Assembly: GCA_964554185.1 (NCBI GenBank)
Contig: CAZKNJ010000044.1
Span: 1 to 15,312 of the forward strand
Direction of reading: 5' to 3'
Length of the DNA stretch: 15,312 nt
Source: CAZKNJ01 sp964554185
Lineage (GTDB): Bacteria; 4484-113
This document shows, in pieces, positions 1 through 7,353 of the stretch. Position numbers and translations under genes: made by a program. The notes under the pieces are model-generated. The model was not told where the DNA came from. It worked only from the letters and a program-made list of their open reading frames with translations, and ran no database searches. Every line of letters begins with the position of its first letter. Positions within the stretch are counted from its first letter, which is position 1.

Positions 1-165
1 AACGGCGGGCTCCAAACCAATGACGATGTCGGCGCCTTGCAGCGCCTCAATCTCCGAGCCATCACCCGGGGCGGAAGGCTCCACCGGCTCCTGGGCGAAT
101 CCGGCCAGCGAGAGAGTGAAAAGCAGTAGCAAGAAGATAGCTGCCTGAGAAAGGTTGTTCTTCAT
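1..165 (-). CDS. N-terminus of an exported protein (partial, runs off the window)
   Basis: Fifty-five codons are open from an ATG at 165 down to base 1, so the gene is cut by the window edge. The first 25 residues form a clear Sec signal peptide: MKNN start, a hydrophobic core rich in Leu/Phe, then AGFA followed by QE as the likely cleavage point. The mature start is rich in Pro, Glu and Ser (EPVEPSAPGDG), a linker-like segment, followed by EALQGADIVIG. No domain can be recognised. A strong extended -10 promoter lies just upstream, divergent from the formiminotransferase gene. The Shine-Dalgarno is weak (GAAGGT about 11 nt before the ATG). The export prediction is sound; the function is unknown. 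Confidence 0.75.
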   Translation of the reverse strand, partial: MKNNLSQAAIFLLLLFTLSLAGFAQEPVEPSAPGDGSEIEALQGADIVIGLEPAV

Positions 166-192
166 AGGCGGGTTACCTTCGAAAGGTGGGCT

Positions 193-223
193 ATTATAAC
201 AGCAAAGACTCTGGCTTTGCCAA
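193..223 (-). promoter_or_regulatory. Extended -10 promoter for the exported-protein gene
   Basis: On the minus strand TGTTATAAT (201-193) is a perfect TGn extended -10 element with a consensus TATAAT hexamer. A TTGGCA at 223-218 could serve as the -35, but the 19-bp spacer is long; an extended -10 can work with a weak -35. The predicted start of transcription is near 186, leaving a leader of about 20 nt before the ATG at 165. Confidence 0.6.
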
Positions 224-280
224 CCCCCTGCAACGTCTCAATACAAGTTGCTTGGTAAGCAGTTCACCAGGCTGCGCCCG

Positions 281-308
281 TTGCGCATTGCGCTCAATCT
301 GCTATCCT
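281..308 (+). promoter_or_regulatory. Possible promoter for the formiminotransferase operon
   Basis: TTGCGC (281-286) and TATCCT (303-308) are separated by 16 bp and lie 35 bp before the ATG at 344. Both boxes match the sigma-70 consensus only partly, so this is a weak call made mainly because it is the best candidate in the divergent intergenic region. Confidence 0.3.
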
Positions 309-343
309 AAGAGGCGAATCCAGCAACGAAAGGAGCTGAACTC

Positions 344-1243
344 ATGGCGAAAATCGTAGAATGCGTCCCGAACATCAGCGAAGGCCGCAATCCGGAAATC
401 GTGGAAGCGTGCATTGCGCCCATCAAGGAGACCGAAGGCGTGAAGCTGCTGGACTACTCATCCGACACCGACCACAACCGCTCGGTTATCACCTTCGCAG
501 GTTCGCCGGAGGGCTGTGTGGAGGCGGTGTTCAAGCTAGCCCAGAAGGCCCAAGAGCTGATTGACCTCACGAAACATGAGGGCGGCCATCCGCGCATGGG
601 CGCGGTTGACGTGATACCGTTCGTTCCCATCGCCGGGGTGACGATGGACGATTGCGTAGAGCTGGCGAAGCAACTCGGCAAGCGGATGTGGAACGAGCTG
701 AAGATACCGGTGTACCTGTACGAGGCTGCAGCATCCAAGCCCTCGCGCCAGAATCTGGCGATCGTGCGCAAGGGCGAGTTTGAGGGGATGGCGGAGAAGA
801 TGAAAGACGCTAAATGGGCGCCGGACTTCGGCGAGCCCGCGCCGCATCCGACCGCTGGCGTGACCGCAGTGGGCGCGCGCATCTTCCTTGTCGCCTACAA
901 CATCAACCTGCACACGGACAACCTCAAGATTGGCAAAAGAATCGTGTCGTGCATCCGCGAGGCCAAGGGCGGACTGGTGAATGTCAAAGCCATGGCTCTG
1001 CTGTTGGAGGACCGCCAGCAGGTGCAGATCTCGATGAACCTGGTCAACCCGTTTGACACGCCGATGTATCGCGTGTTTGAGCTGGTGAAGCTGGAGGCGG
1101 AACGTTACGGCGTGGCCATTGCGGGCAGCGAAGTGGTCGGACTAGTGCCGATGGAGGCGCTGGTCAAGAATGAGGAATACTACCTCCGGCTGGAGGGGTT
1201 TAAGAGCCACCAGATTGTGGAGCTGGGGCTCTTCGGCGAGTAG
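344..1243 (+). CDS. ftcD: Glutamate formiminotransferase (single-domain)
   Basis: The 299-residue product matches the formiminotransferase half of FTCD. The enzyme moves the formimino group from N-formimino-L-glutamate to tetrahydrofolate, giving 5-formimino-THF and glutamate at the end of histidine breakdown, in the cytoplasm. The N-terminal subdomain starts with VECVPNISEGRN and contains GGHPRMGAVDVIPFVPI; its His82 falls at the same number as the catalytic His82 of the pig enzyme. The C-terminal subdomain follows APHPTAGVTAVGAR (about residue 165 on). The fused cyclodeaminase domain of animal FTCD is absent, as usual in bacteria with a separate FchA. The ATG at 344 has a good AGGAG at 331-335. 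No hut genes or fchA are in the window. The antiporter gene follows after 39 bp in the same frame, so co-transcription is likely. Confidence 0.93.
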   Translation: MAKIVECVPNISEGRNPEIVEACIAPIKETEGVKLLDYSSDTDHNRSVITFAGSPEGCVEAVFKLAQKAQELIDLTKHEGGHPRMGAVDVIPFVPIAGVTMDDCVELAKQLGKRMWNELKIPVYLYEAAASKPSRQNLAIVRKGEFEGMAEKMKDAKWAPDFGEPAPHPTAGVTAVGARIFLVAYNINLHTDNLKIGKRIVSCIREAKGGLVNVKAMALLLEDRQQVQISMNLVNPFDTPMYRVFELVKLEAERYGVAIAGSEVVGLVPMEALVKNEEYYLRLEGFKSHQIVELGLFGE

Positions 1244-1282
1244 GAGGCCGCAATAGAAGGCGCGAGTGTAGCTGAAAGCCTG

Positions 1283-3103
1283 TTGCTGCAGACCGTGGTG
1301 CTCGTGCTGCTGCTCGGCGTCATCGGCCTGGCCGCGGCGGATGCTTTGCGCGTTCCCAGCATCGCCCCATTGCTGCTGTTCGGTGTAATCGCCGGCCCGT
1401 CGGCGCTCGGGCTGATCGATCCCGCATCCTTCGGCGACGGGCTTGCCGTCTTCATCAAACTGGGCGTCGCCATCATTATCTTTGAGGGCGCGATGACGCT
1501 CAGCGTAAAGCACCTGGTGGAGCACTACAAAGTGGTGCGCAACCTTGTATCCCTCGGGCTGCTCATCACGCTGACGCTGGGCACACTCGCTTTCATGCTG
1601 CTGCTCGGTTCGGACCCGCTGACAGCGCTGGTGTTCGGTTCGCTAATCACTATCACCGGGCCTACGGTGGTGCAGCCGCTGCTCAAGCGCGTGCCCGTGA
1701 CCGAATCCGTATCGCACATTCTGCAGAGCGAGGCCGTCCTACTTGAGCCTGCGGGCGTGCTCATCGCCGCGCTCATCTTTGAAGTGGTAGTTGCCAGTTC
1801 GCCGAGCGCAGGTGACGCCGTGACCTTCTTTCTGAAGTCGGTGGCAGTGGGTGCTCTAGTGGGCCTGGCGCTAGGTTGGGCGTTGCGCATCGGTCTCACC
1901 CGGGTGGCGCTGCGCGAGGAGGTGCGCAACCTGACGGTGCTGGCAGTATTGTTGGGAGGGTTTGCGCTGGCGGAAGGCGTTTCGCCCGACAGCGGCATTA
2001 TGACCGCGGTAGTCGGCGGGCTGATGCTCTCCGGCACCGAGTTCGCCGGCAAAGCTTCGCTGAAGCAATTCAAGGGGCAGATCACCCTGCTCACGGTGGC
2101 CTCCATCTTCATCCTCATCTCCGCGAGCATCAGCGTGGAAGAGGTCGCGCGCATCGGCTGGGCGGGAGCCGGCATTGTGGCATTGCTGGTGCTCATCGTG
2201 CGCCCCCTTGCGGTGTTCGCCTGCACCGCGGGAAGCGAGCTCAAATTCAACGAGCGGGTGTTCCTCTCGGGAGTCGCCCCGCGCGGCATTGTTGCAGGGT
2301 CCGTAGCCTCGCTAATATCATTGCGGCTGGCCGGACACGGCTTCCCCCAAGCGCAGGACGTGATGACGGTGGTGTTCATGACCATTGGGGCGACGGTGCT
2401 GGTGCTCGCGCCCATGACGCAGGCCTACGCCGCCGCCACGGGAGTGTTCATCGACCGGCGCAAATCGGTGCTGTTCGTCGGGGCTAACGCGTTCACCCGG
2501 GCAATCGCCGCTCGTATGCGCGACGCGGGCTACCGCGCCGCCTTTGTGGACACGAATTTCTACAACTGCTTCACCACCCGCGACGAGTTTGAGCACACGG
2601 TGCATGGCAGCGCGCTGGATGAGGAGACTATGCTGGACGCCGGCGCCGCCGCGGCGGGCACGCTGGTGGCGTCCACGATGAACAACGAAACCAACATCCT
2701 CATCTCGCAGTTTGCGCTGCGCGAGTTCAAGATCCCGGTGCGCGCCGTGGTGCTCCAGCTCAGCACCGACGACAGCGTCGCTAAACACGTAAAGGAATCC
2801 GACCTCAAGGTGGCGATGGGCGGGCGCTTTGAGCTCAACGAGTGGATACATATGGTGGAGCACGGCGAAACGACCTTCGTGCGGTTCACCACGGAAAAGG
2901 ACGTCGCGAGCATTGAGCCGCTGACCGACCGCATCCGCGGCTTCGCCCTGCCCGCCTTCTATGAAGAAGGGGAAACGCTGCGCCTGCTTTTCCGCAGCTC
3001 GCGCCTGCCCGCGGGCACCACCATCCACTTCATGGTGAAGCGCGATGAACTCGGGAAGCTGGAAGAGCAATTCAAGGAGTATTGCGCTTCGCTCGTGAAA
3101 TAG
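1283..3103 (+). CDS. CPA1-type cation/proton antiporter with C-terminal TrkA-N-like domain
   Basis: The 606-residue protein has about 12 hydrophobic segments in residues 1-390 (Na+/H+ exchanger family), then a soluble Rossmann-like domain from about 394 (KSVLFVGANAFTRAIAARM, with acidic D423 after the second strand) through about 515, and a mixed C-terminal tail. This is the plan of inner-membrane Na+ or K+/H+ exchangers gated by a nucleotide-binding domain. Family motifs are TGPTVVQPLL at 125-134 and VAPRGIVAGS at 331-340. The expected helix motif around the ion-binding aspartate reads LLEPAG (153-158), so Glu155 stands where relatives have Asp. The first glycine motif of the nucleotide domain is degenerate (GANAFT). 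The start is a TTG at 1283 without a good Shine-Dalgarno; GTG at 1295 is an alternative. Translation may be coupled to ftcD. The transported ion is not predictable. Confidence 0.85.
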   Translation: MLQTVVLVLLLGVIGLAAADALRVPSIAPLLLFGVIAGPSALGLIDPASFGDGLAVFIKLGVAIIIFEGAMTLSVKHLVEHYKVVRNLVSLGLLITLTLGTLAFMLLLGSDPLTALVFGSLITITGPTVVQPLLKRVPVTESVSHILQSEAVLLEPAGVLIAALIFEVVVASSPSAGDAVTFFLKSVAVGALVGLALGWALRIGLTRVALREEVRNLTVLAVLLGGFALAEGVSPDSGIMTAVVGGLMLSGTEFAGKASLKQFKGQITLLTVASIFILISASISVEEVARIGWAGAGIVALLVLIVRPLAVFACTAGSELKFNERVFLSGVAPRGIVAGSVASLISLRLAGHGFPQAQDVMTVVFMTIGATVLVLAPMTQAYAAATGVFIDRRKSVLFVGANAFTRAIAARMRDAGYRAAFVDTNFYNCFTTRDEFEHTVHGSALDEETMLDAGAAAAGTLVASTMNNETNILISQFALREFKIPVRAVVLQLSTDDSVAKHVKESDLKVAMGGRFELNEWIHMVEHGETTFVRFTTEKDVASIEPLTDRIRGFALPAFYEEGETLRLLFRSSRLPAGTTIHFMVKRDELGKLEEQFKEYCASLVK

Positions 3104-3118
3104 CATTTCTGCGGTAAG

Positions 3119-3124
3119 TAATGT
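3119..3124 (+). promoter_or_regulatory. Possible -10 box placed for leaderless transcription
   Basis: TAATGT lies 7 nt before the ATG at 3132 of the acyltransferase gene, which has no Shine-Dalgarno. TANNNT at this distance would put the transcription start on or beside the ATG. No -35 is visible, and the gene may equally be read through from the antiporter 28 bp upstream. Confidence 0.25.
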
Positions 3125-3131
3125 ATTTAAG

Positions 3132-4046
3132 ATGCCAATGGGGGCTTCCATCCGCAGCGCTTTCGTGCGCGGCTTCACCAGGCTGCTGATTGCACTCGCC
3201 CGCATTCTGCCGCCGGCGGCGCTGCTGCCGGTTGCACTCGGGGTTGCGTGGCTGGCGTGGCACCTTTACCCGCGCATCCGCCACGTCGCCATGCGCAATC
3301 TGGAAATCGCGTTCGGCGACGAGCTCTCAAGCGCGGAGAGGCGAAAGCTGGCGCGAGGCTGCGCGCGCGAGGCCGCTCTGACAGCGCTGGAGTTCTTCTA
3401 CTTCACCCACTGGCCGGCGGAGCGCGTGCGCGGCCTGGTGAAGGAGACGGAAGGTTGGGAGCTGTTGGAGCAGGCGCTGGCGCAGGGCAAGGGAGTGCTC
3501 GGCCTGGCGATGCACTTCGGCAACTGGGAGATGTCCGGCGCGTATCTCGCGCTTTCCGGCGCGCCGCTGGCGGCGGTGGGCAAGGAGCAGCGCGACGATT
3601 TCTTCACCAATCTAGCGTTCCCTACGCGCCAGAAGCTGGGCATTGAGAACATCCCCAGCGGGAAGATGGGAAGCGCCATGCTGCGCACACTGCGCTCCAA
3701 CAAGGTGCTGGGGCTGCTCGCCGACCAGAACGGCGGAGCGGACGGAACGTTTGTTCCCTTCTTCGGCACCATCGCTTCAACCGCGCGCGGCCCTGCCGTG
3801 TTGCACCTGAGGCTGGGCGCGCCACTGCTGCTGATTGTGGCCAAGCGGTTGAAGCCATTTGAGTTCAGGTTGATAGTGCGTCCGGTGGAGTGCGAAGTTA
3901 ACGGCAAGGGCGAGGAGGCGGAGCGCGAAGTGCTGGCGGCAATGAACCGCGCATACGAGCAGGTGATCCGCGAAGCGCCGGAGCAGTGGTTGTGGATACA
4001 CCGGCGCTGGAAGACGCGCCCGCCGGGCGAAAAGCCGCTCTACTGA
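3132..4046 (+). CDS. LpxL/HtrB-family lysophospholipid acyltransferase
   Basis: The 304-residue product belongs to the bacterial lipid A acyltransferase family (LpxL/LpxM, PF03279), inner-membrane enzymes that transfer an acyl chain to a lipid acceptor. An N-terminal hydrophobic segment (about residues 17-45) anchors it. The catalytic HX4E motif is H128-FGNW-E133 within GLAMHFGNWEMSG. Further family signatures are LLADQNGG at 195-202, FVPFFG at 207-212 and the C-terminal EQWLWIHRRWKTRPPGE. Length is normal for the family. The acceptor cannot be deduced: actinobacterial PatA relatives acylate mannosides, so this gene alone does not prove lipid A. It follows the antiporter by 28 bp and its last 7 bases overlap the end of convergent folC. 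ATG 3138 is an alternative start. Confidence 0.85.
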   Translation: MPMGASIRSAFVRGFTRLLIALARILPPAALLPVALGVAWLAWHLYPRIRHVAMRNLEIAFGDELSSAERRKLARGCAREAALTALEFFYFTHWPAERVRGLVKETEGWELLEQALAQGKGVLGLAMHFGNWEMSGAYLALSGAPLAAVGKEQRDDFFTNLAFPTRQKLGIENIPSGKMGSAMLRTLRSNKVLGLLADQNGGADGTFVPFFGTIASTARGPAVLHLRLGAPLLLIVAKRLKPFEFRLIVRPVECEVNGKGEEAEREVLAAMNRAYEQVIREAPEQWLWIHRRWKTRPPGEKPLY

Positions 4047-5368
4047 TTCAGCTCCGGTTGCGGCGCAACGCCAATCCCCAGGGCTTGGGCCACCGTTCCC
4101 AGGTAGTAGATGCTGCCGGCCACCAGCACGCAGCTTCCGCCCTCAACTTCTTCCAGCAATGCGCTCATCTGATCTGCGAAAGGCGCATCCGCCAGGCGCA
4201 ACTTGAAGCCGGCTTGCTGCACGCCTTCTTTCACGTCCGCGAGCGGCATGGGATGAAGAACAGGCAGCTCGATCGCCACGACGCCGCTGACGAGTCCCTT
4301 CAGGGGATTCAGCAGGCGCACTACATCCTTGCCAGCCTGGCAGCCGAATACGAGCGTCGGGCGCACATCAAGGAAGTACTCGCGGAGTGATTCCGCCAGA
4401 GCGCGCATTCCTTCAGGGTTGTGCGCCGCATCCAGGATGATGTGCCCCTGCCCCACGCGGCTGACTTCAAAGCGCCCGGGGTAGTTGATGGTCATGCTGG
4501 AGGGAATGTAGAACCGGCGCGGCAGATAGCCGCGCTTGTTGAGCTCGGCGCAAACCCTCAGCGCGGTCACGAAGTTGTGCCGCTGATAGAGGCCGAGCTG
4601 ATTAATGAACAGGCGCGGTGGCAGCTCGAATCCTTCAAGCTCCGCTTCCAGCGCAAACTCCTGACGCGGCGGGAAGGCGGAGCCGCTGATGCGCTCCAGC
4701 AGCACCGATTGCTCCACCACCGGCGCGTGCTTGAGCGCAGCGAGCTTGAGCAGAATGGTGCGGCAGTCGGGGTCCTTCGTGCGGATACCGCGCGAGAGTA
4801 TGACCGGCACGTCCTCGGCCATGATGCCGGCCTTCTCCACGGCGATGCCGGAAAGGTAGGGCCCGAGGTACTGCTGGTGGTCGTAGTCAATGCTGGTGAT
4901 GGCGGTGAGCACGCGGGGCAGCGCGTTGGCCGCGTCGAAGCGCCCGCCCAGGCCGACCTCAATCAACGCCAACTCCACCTTCGCGTTTTTCATCGCCAGC
5001 AGCGCGACGATGAGCGTGGCTTCAAAGAAGGTGACGCTTTCGCCGCTCTGGGCGAGGAACTCCTGCAGCTGCGCGGTGGCGGCGGCGAAGGCCGCATCGG
5101 GCGCGGGCTTCCCGTCCAGGCGCACGCGCTCGGTGATGCGGAAGACGTGGGGCTTGACGAAGGCGCCGATGCGCTTGTGCGGGCGCAGCAAGGCCTCGGC
5201 AAAGACGATGGTGCTGCCCTTGCCGTTGGTGCCGCCGACGATGACGCAGGGGAAGGGCGGCGGCAAAAGCGAAAGCCCCGCGAGCACGCGCTTGAGCCGC
5301 GCCAGGTCCAGGTCAATCTTGCCCGGCTGGAGCGAAAGCAGGAACTTCTCCGCAGCGGCTAGATCCAT
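4040..5368 (-). CDS. folC: Folylpolyglutamate synthase / dihydrofolate synthase
   Basis: The 442-residue enzyme joins glutamate to dihydropteroate and/or to folates, keeping them in the cell and active for one-carbon transfer. It is a Mur-ligase-type ATPase. The P-loop is GGTNGKGST (45-53). The folate loop region KPHVFRITERVRLDGKP is at 72-88, EVGLGGRFDAAN at 137-148, a variant of the usual SIGxDHxxxLG at 159-169 (SIDYDHQQYLG), the carbamylated-lysine segment AVEKAGI at 176-182, and the C-terminal-domain LDAAHNP at 312-318. Length is typical. The ATG at 5368 has no Shine-Dalgarno; the minus-strand TACAAT just upstream suggests a leaderless transcript. The fic gene ends 25 bp upstream on the same strand, so read-through is also possible. 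Whether it has one or both activities cannot be told from sequence. Confidence 0.93.
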   Translation of the reverse strand: MDLAAAEKFLLSLQPGKIDLDLARLKRVLAGLSLLPPPFPCVIVGGTNGKGSTIVFAEALLRPHKRIGAFVKPHVFRITERVRLDGKPAPDAAFAAATAQLQEFLAQSGESVTFFEATLIVALLAMKNAKVELALIEVGLGGRFDAANALPRVLTAITSIDYDHQQYLGPYLSGIAVEKAGIMAEDVPVILSRGIRTKDPDCRTILLKLAALKHAPVVEQSVLLERISGSAFPPRQEFALEAELEGFELPPRLFINQLGLYQRHNFVTALRVCAELNKRGYLPRRFYIPSSMTINYPGRFEVSRVGQGHIILDAAHNPEGMRALAESLREYFLDVRPTLVFGCQAGKDVVRLLNPLKGLVSGVVAIELPVLHPMPLADVKEGVQQAGFKLRLADAPFADQMSALLEEVEGGSCVLVAGSIYYLGTVAQALGIGVAPQPELNQ

Positions 5369-5375
5369 CAGGGAG

Positions 5376-5381
5376 ATTGTA
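5376..5381 (-). promoter_or_regulatory. -10 box placed for leaderless folC transcription
   Basis: TACAAT on the minus strand (5381-5376) ends 7 nt before the folC ATG, so initiation would fall at about the first base of the start codon. There is no Shine-Dalgarno in the gap and no convincing -35 within 16-18 bp. Confidence 0.4.
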
Positions 5382-5393
5382 GCATCTGGGGGG

Positions 5394-6554
5394 CTAATCC
5401 TCTTCCAGGAGGTTTACGTACTCGGTGTAGCAGAAGACGCGGTTTCTCCGCTGACCCGTAGTCTCCTCAACTACTCCCGCGGACTGCAAAACTGACACCA
5501 GATTGTTGACAGTGCTGTAGGCGAGCCCCAGGTCACGGCTAGCGCGCCGCAGACTGAGGAACGGATTCTCGTACATGTAGTCCTGGAGCCGCAGCAACGA
5601 GGCGGAGCCTCCGAGTTCGGAGACGAGGCGGGTCCGATTGCGTTCGCGCAGCTCGAGGATTCTCGTCGCTTTGCGCCGCGCATCGGCCGCCACTTCGGCG
5701 ACACCTTCAAGAAAGAACTCCAGCCAGCCCTCCCAGTCGCCCTTGTCGCGGACGGCCTGGAGCCGGTCGTAATACTCCGACCTCCGCTTCGCAAAGAATA
5801 ACGAGAGGTACAGGAGCGGACGCCTCAAGACCCCGCGCCAACAGAGCATAAGAGTAATGAGCAGCCTCCCCATCCGCCCGTTGCCATCAAGGAATGGATG
5901 TATCGTTTCAAACTGCGAGTGGACCAGGGCGCAAGCAATCAGAACCGGCATGACGGAAGGCTCCGCCTGGTGGATGAACTTCTCCAGGTTCCACATAGCC
6001 TCGTTCATCTCGCCGGGGGGCGGAGGGACGAAAGTCGCATTGGCAATGGTTGAGCCTGCAGGCCCCAGCCAGTTCTGCGAACGGCGGAACTCGCCCGGCC
6101 CCCTCTCGCTTCCACGCACATCGTGCAGCAGCTTGGCGTGTATCTCCCGCAGCAGCCGAAGCGAGAGCGGTAGCTCGTTCAATCGGATCAAACCATAGTT
6201 CAGAGCCGAAACGTAATTAACTACTTCACCCACGTCACTCGGCGACCCCGGTTTCCTCGCGACTTCAGCCTGGTATTTGAGCACGTCGGTCAAAGACGAT
6301 TGAGTGCCTTCGATGCGGGAAGAGAGCACGGCTTCTTTGTTAACGTACATCGCGACGAAGAGGTCGGGATTGGGAAGCGCCTCGGAGCAACCGTCCAGGC
6401 GGCCAAGTTCGGTGTCAGCCTTCGAGAGGAGAGCCGCCAAGCGCCCTTCCAGCTTCACCGGCGGGGTGAGCGAAAGAGCGGTGGGGATGAAGGCGCGGTA
6501 GCCGGCAGGTTGGCGGACGTATTCGCCGGTGCGGCGACCGGTGCTACTAGCCAT
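5394..6554 (-). CDS. Fic-family protein (AMPylase-type) with C-terminal winged helix
   Basis: The 386-residue protein has three parts. The N-terminal Fic_N region (about 15-100) contains the self-inhibitory (S/T)xxxE(G/N) motif as S78-SRI-E82-G83, marking a class II Fic protein that is held inactive until relieved. The Fic core (about 130-255) carries the complete active-site loop HPFLDGNGRMGR from H219, with catalytic His and the phosphate-binding GNGR. The C-terminal region (about 310-386) looks like a winged helix-turn-helix (LSLRRASRDLGLAYSTVNNLV). Such proteins transfer AMP, or another nucleotide, onto a protein; the target is unknown. The open frame extends to 6734 but ATG 6554 is preferred: it has GGAGG 8 nt upstream, homologous sequence begins just after it, and the upstream extension would cover the promoter repeats. 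The C-terminal domain could bind its own promoter region. No antitoxin-like gene adjoins. Confidence 0.9.
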   Translation of the reverse strand: MASSTGRRTGEYVRQPAGYRAFIPTALSLTPPVKLEGRLAALLSKADTELGRLDGCSEALPNPDLFVAMYVNKEAVLSSRIEGTQSSLTDVLKYQAEVARKPGSPSDVGEVVNYVSALNYGLIRLNELPLSLRLLREIHAKLLHDVRGSERGPGEFRRSQNWLGPAGSTIANATFVPPPPGEMNEAMWNLEKFIHQAEPSVMPVLIACALVHSQFETIHPFLDGNGRMGRLLITLMLCWRGVLRRPLLYLSLFFAKRRSEYYDRLQAVRDKGDWEGWLEFFLEGVAEVAADARRKATRILELRERNRTRLVSELGGSASLLRLQDYMYENPFLSLRRASRDLGLAYSTVNNLVSVLQSAGVVEETTGQRRNRVFCYTEYVNLLEED

Positions 6555-6609
6555 GAGCTTGGCCTCCAGTTGTTGCAGCCCACAATAACATGGCGGTGAA
6601 TCCGTAGTT

Positions 6610-6638
6610 ATATTACAGGAATCGGGCGATTTCTGCAA
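6610..6638 (-). promoter_or_regulatory. Promoter of the fic gene
   Basis: On the minus strand TTGCAG (6638-6633) and TAATAT (6615-6610) are exactly 17 bp apart. The start of transcription would be near 6603, giving a leader of about 50 nt that includes the GGAGG before ATG 6554. The promoter coincides with the first copy of a 32-bp repeat. Confidence 0.5.
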
Positions 6639-6693
6639 TAAGAGGGGTCTGCGGGCGGCGTTATTACGAAAATCGGGCGTTTGGTGGAATAAG
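6611..6693 (+). repeat. Two 32-bp direct repeats between fic and the divergent gene
   Basis: Positions 6611-6642 and 6662-6693 align without gaps at 25 of 32 positions, offset by 51 bp. Shared blocks are TATTAC, ATCGGGCG and AATAAG. The second copy has TTATT (6661-6665) and AATAA (6688-6692) as inverted ends, and the first contains ATCG-GG-CGAT. The first copy holds the fic promoter boxes; the matching positions in the second read TTCCAC-17-TAATAA, a decayed copy. Fifty-one bp is about five helical turns, so a protein could sit on both copies on one face of the DNA. They look like a duplicated promoter or twin operator. Confidence 0.6.
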
Positions 6694-6719
6694 AACAGGG
6701 GGAGTTGCCGCGGTATAAT
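6691..6719 (+). promoter_or_regulatory. Promoter of the 175-residue exported protein gene
   Basis: TATAAT at 6714-6719 is a consensus -10 box, 44 bp before the ATG at 6764. The hexamer 17 bp upstream (AAGAAC, 6691-6696) is a poor -35 and overlaps the edge of the second repeat copy, which fits control by a bound protein. Confidence 0.5.
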
Positions 6720-6763
6720 CAAGCACAGGTGCATTGGCGCAATGCAATAACAGGAGGCGAACT

Positions 6764-7291
6764 ATGTCTAACAGCCAGGCGGCAAAACTAGCAATTCTGA
6801 TTATCGTGTCTCTGTTCGCATCGGGCTGGGCAGCCCATGCCGAAGTCCAGACGCCCCAGGCGCGCGAAATAGCCACCCGTGAGTGGACGGAAGGCGATTA
6901 CCTCGGATGTGTAACGGTGATTGGATTTGCCGACGGAAGGGGCTACGACCTATTGCTTTGCACGGGAATGAGGAGGAGCGAAGATGGCGGACTATCTCGT
7001 GCAGCGGAGGACGGGGGGATCTACAAGATCCTTGTCCGCGAAGGGGCTCTCATAGTCCGTGCCGATATGTACGCGCTTCCGCTTGAGCTAGACCCACACC
7101 CGTGGAAGACGGCGCGCACCATCATTGCGCTACGAGAACGGCTGGATCAGATTGTGGATGAGTGGACGCGGGGCGACGAGGATGCGCAAACTGCTGCGGC
7201 GGTCTTGCGGCAGGTGGCGGATTTTGACTGGGAGCACAGGGTATTCCGGGTGGAGATCATCACGAAGCTGCCGCCGGACTTACAGGAGTAG
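6764..7291 (+). CDS. Small exported protein of unknown function
   Basis: The 175-residue product has a Sec signal peptide: a short polar start (MSNSQAAK), the hydrophobic core LAILIIVSLFASGW, and AHA before EV as the likely cleavage site near residue 26. The mature part is soluble, with two cysteines (C49 and C66) that could pair outside the cytoplasm, an aromatic/glycine stretch (FADGRGYDLLLCTGM) and a helical, charged second half (RERLDQIVDEW). No family is recognised. ATG 6764 is chosen because a perfect AGGAGG lies 6 nt upstream (6752-6757); the in-frame ATG at 6734 would place that site inside the gene and add a cysteine-containing basic tail before the signal peptide. It is divergent from fic and 62 bp ahead of the next exported protein. 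Confidence 0.75.
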   Translation: MSNSQAAKLAILIIVSLFASGWAAHAEVQTPQAREIATREWTEGDYLGCVTVIGFADGRGYDLLLCTGMRRSEDGGLSRAAEDGGIYKILVREGALIVRADMYALPLELDPHPWKTARTIIALRERLDQIVDEWTRGDEDAQTAAAVLRQVADFDWEHRVFRVEIITKLPPDLQE

Positions 7292-7341
7292 CCTTCAAAC
7301 CTGCTTCCCCCTTGCGCACATAAGCGTCTCCCCAGGGATGC

Positions 7342-7347
7342 TAGAAT
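7342..7347 (+). promoter_or_regulatory. -10 box placed for leaderless transcription
   Basis: TAGAAT ends 6 nt before the ATG at 7354, which has no Shine-Dalgarno. Initiation would fall at or beside the start codon. The nearest TTG-type -35 (TTGCGC at 7312-7317) is 24 bp away, too far for a normal spacer. Confidence 0.4.
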
Positions 7348-7353
7348 CCCCGC

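Noticed and set aside
4421..5362. A 313-codon open frame on the plus strand opposite folC
   Set aside because: It lacks any motif and mirrors the folC codon pattern; folC motifs are complete on the minus strand.
5394..6554. A Fic/antitoxin (toxin-antitoxin) pair
   Set aside because: The inhibitory motif S-SRI-EG is inside the Fic protein itself and no small antitoxin gene adjoins, so this is a class II self-inhibited Fic protein.
6555..6734. A 60-residue N-terminal extension of the Fic protein
   Set aside because: It would cover the promoter repeats, has low-complexity composition, and ATG 6554 has a good ribosome site at the start of the Fic_N homology.
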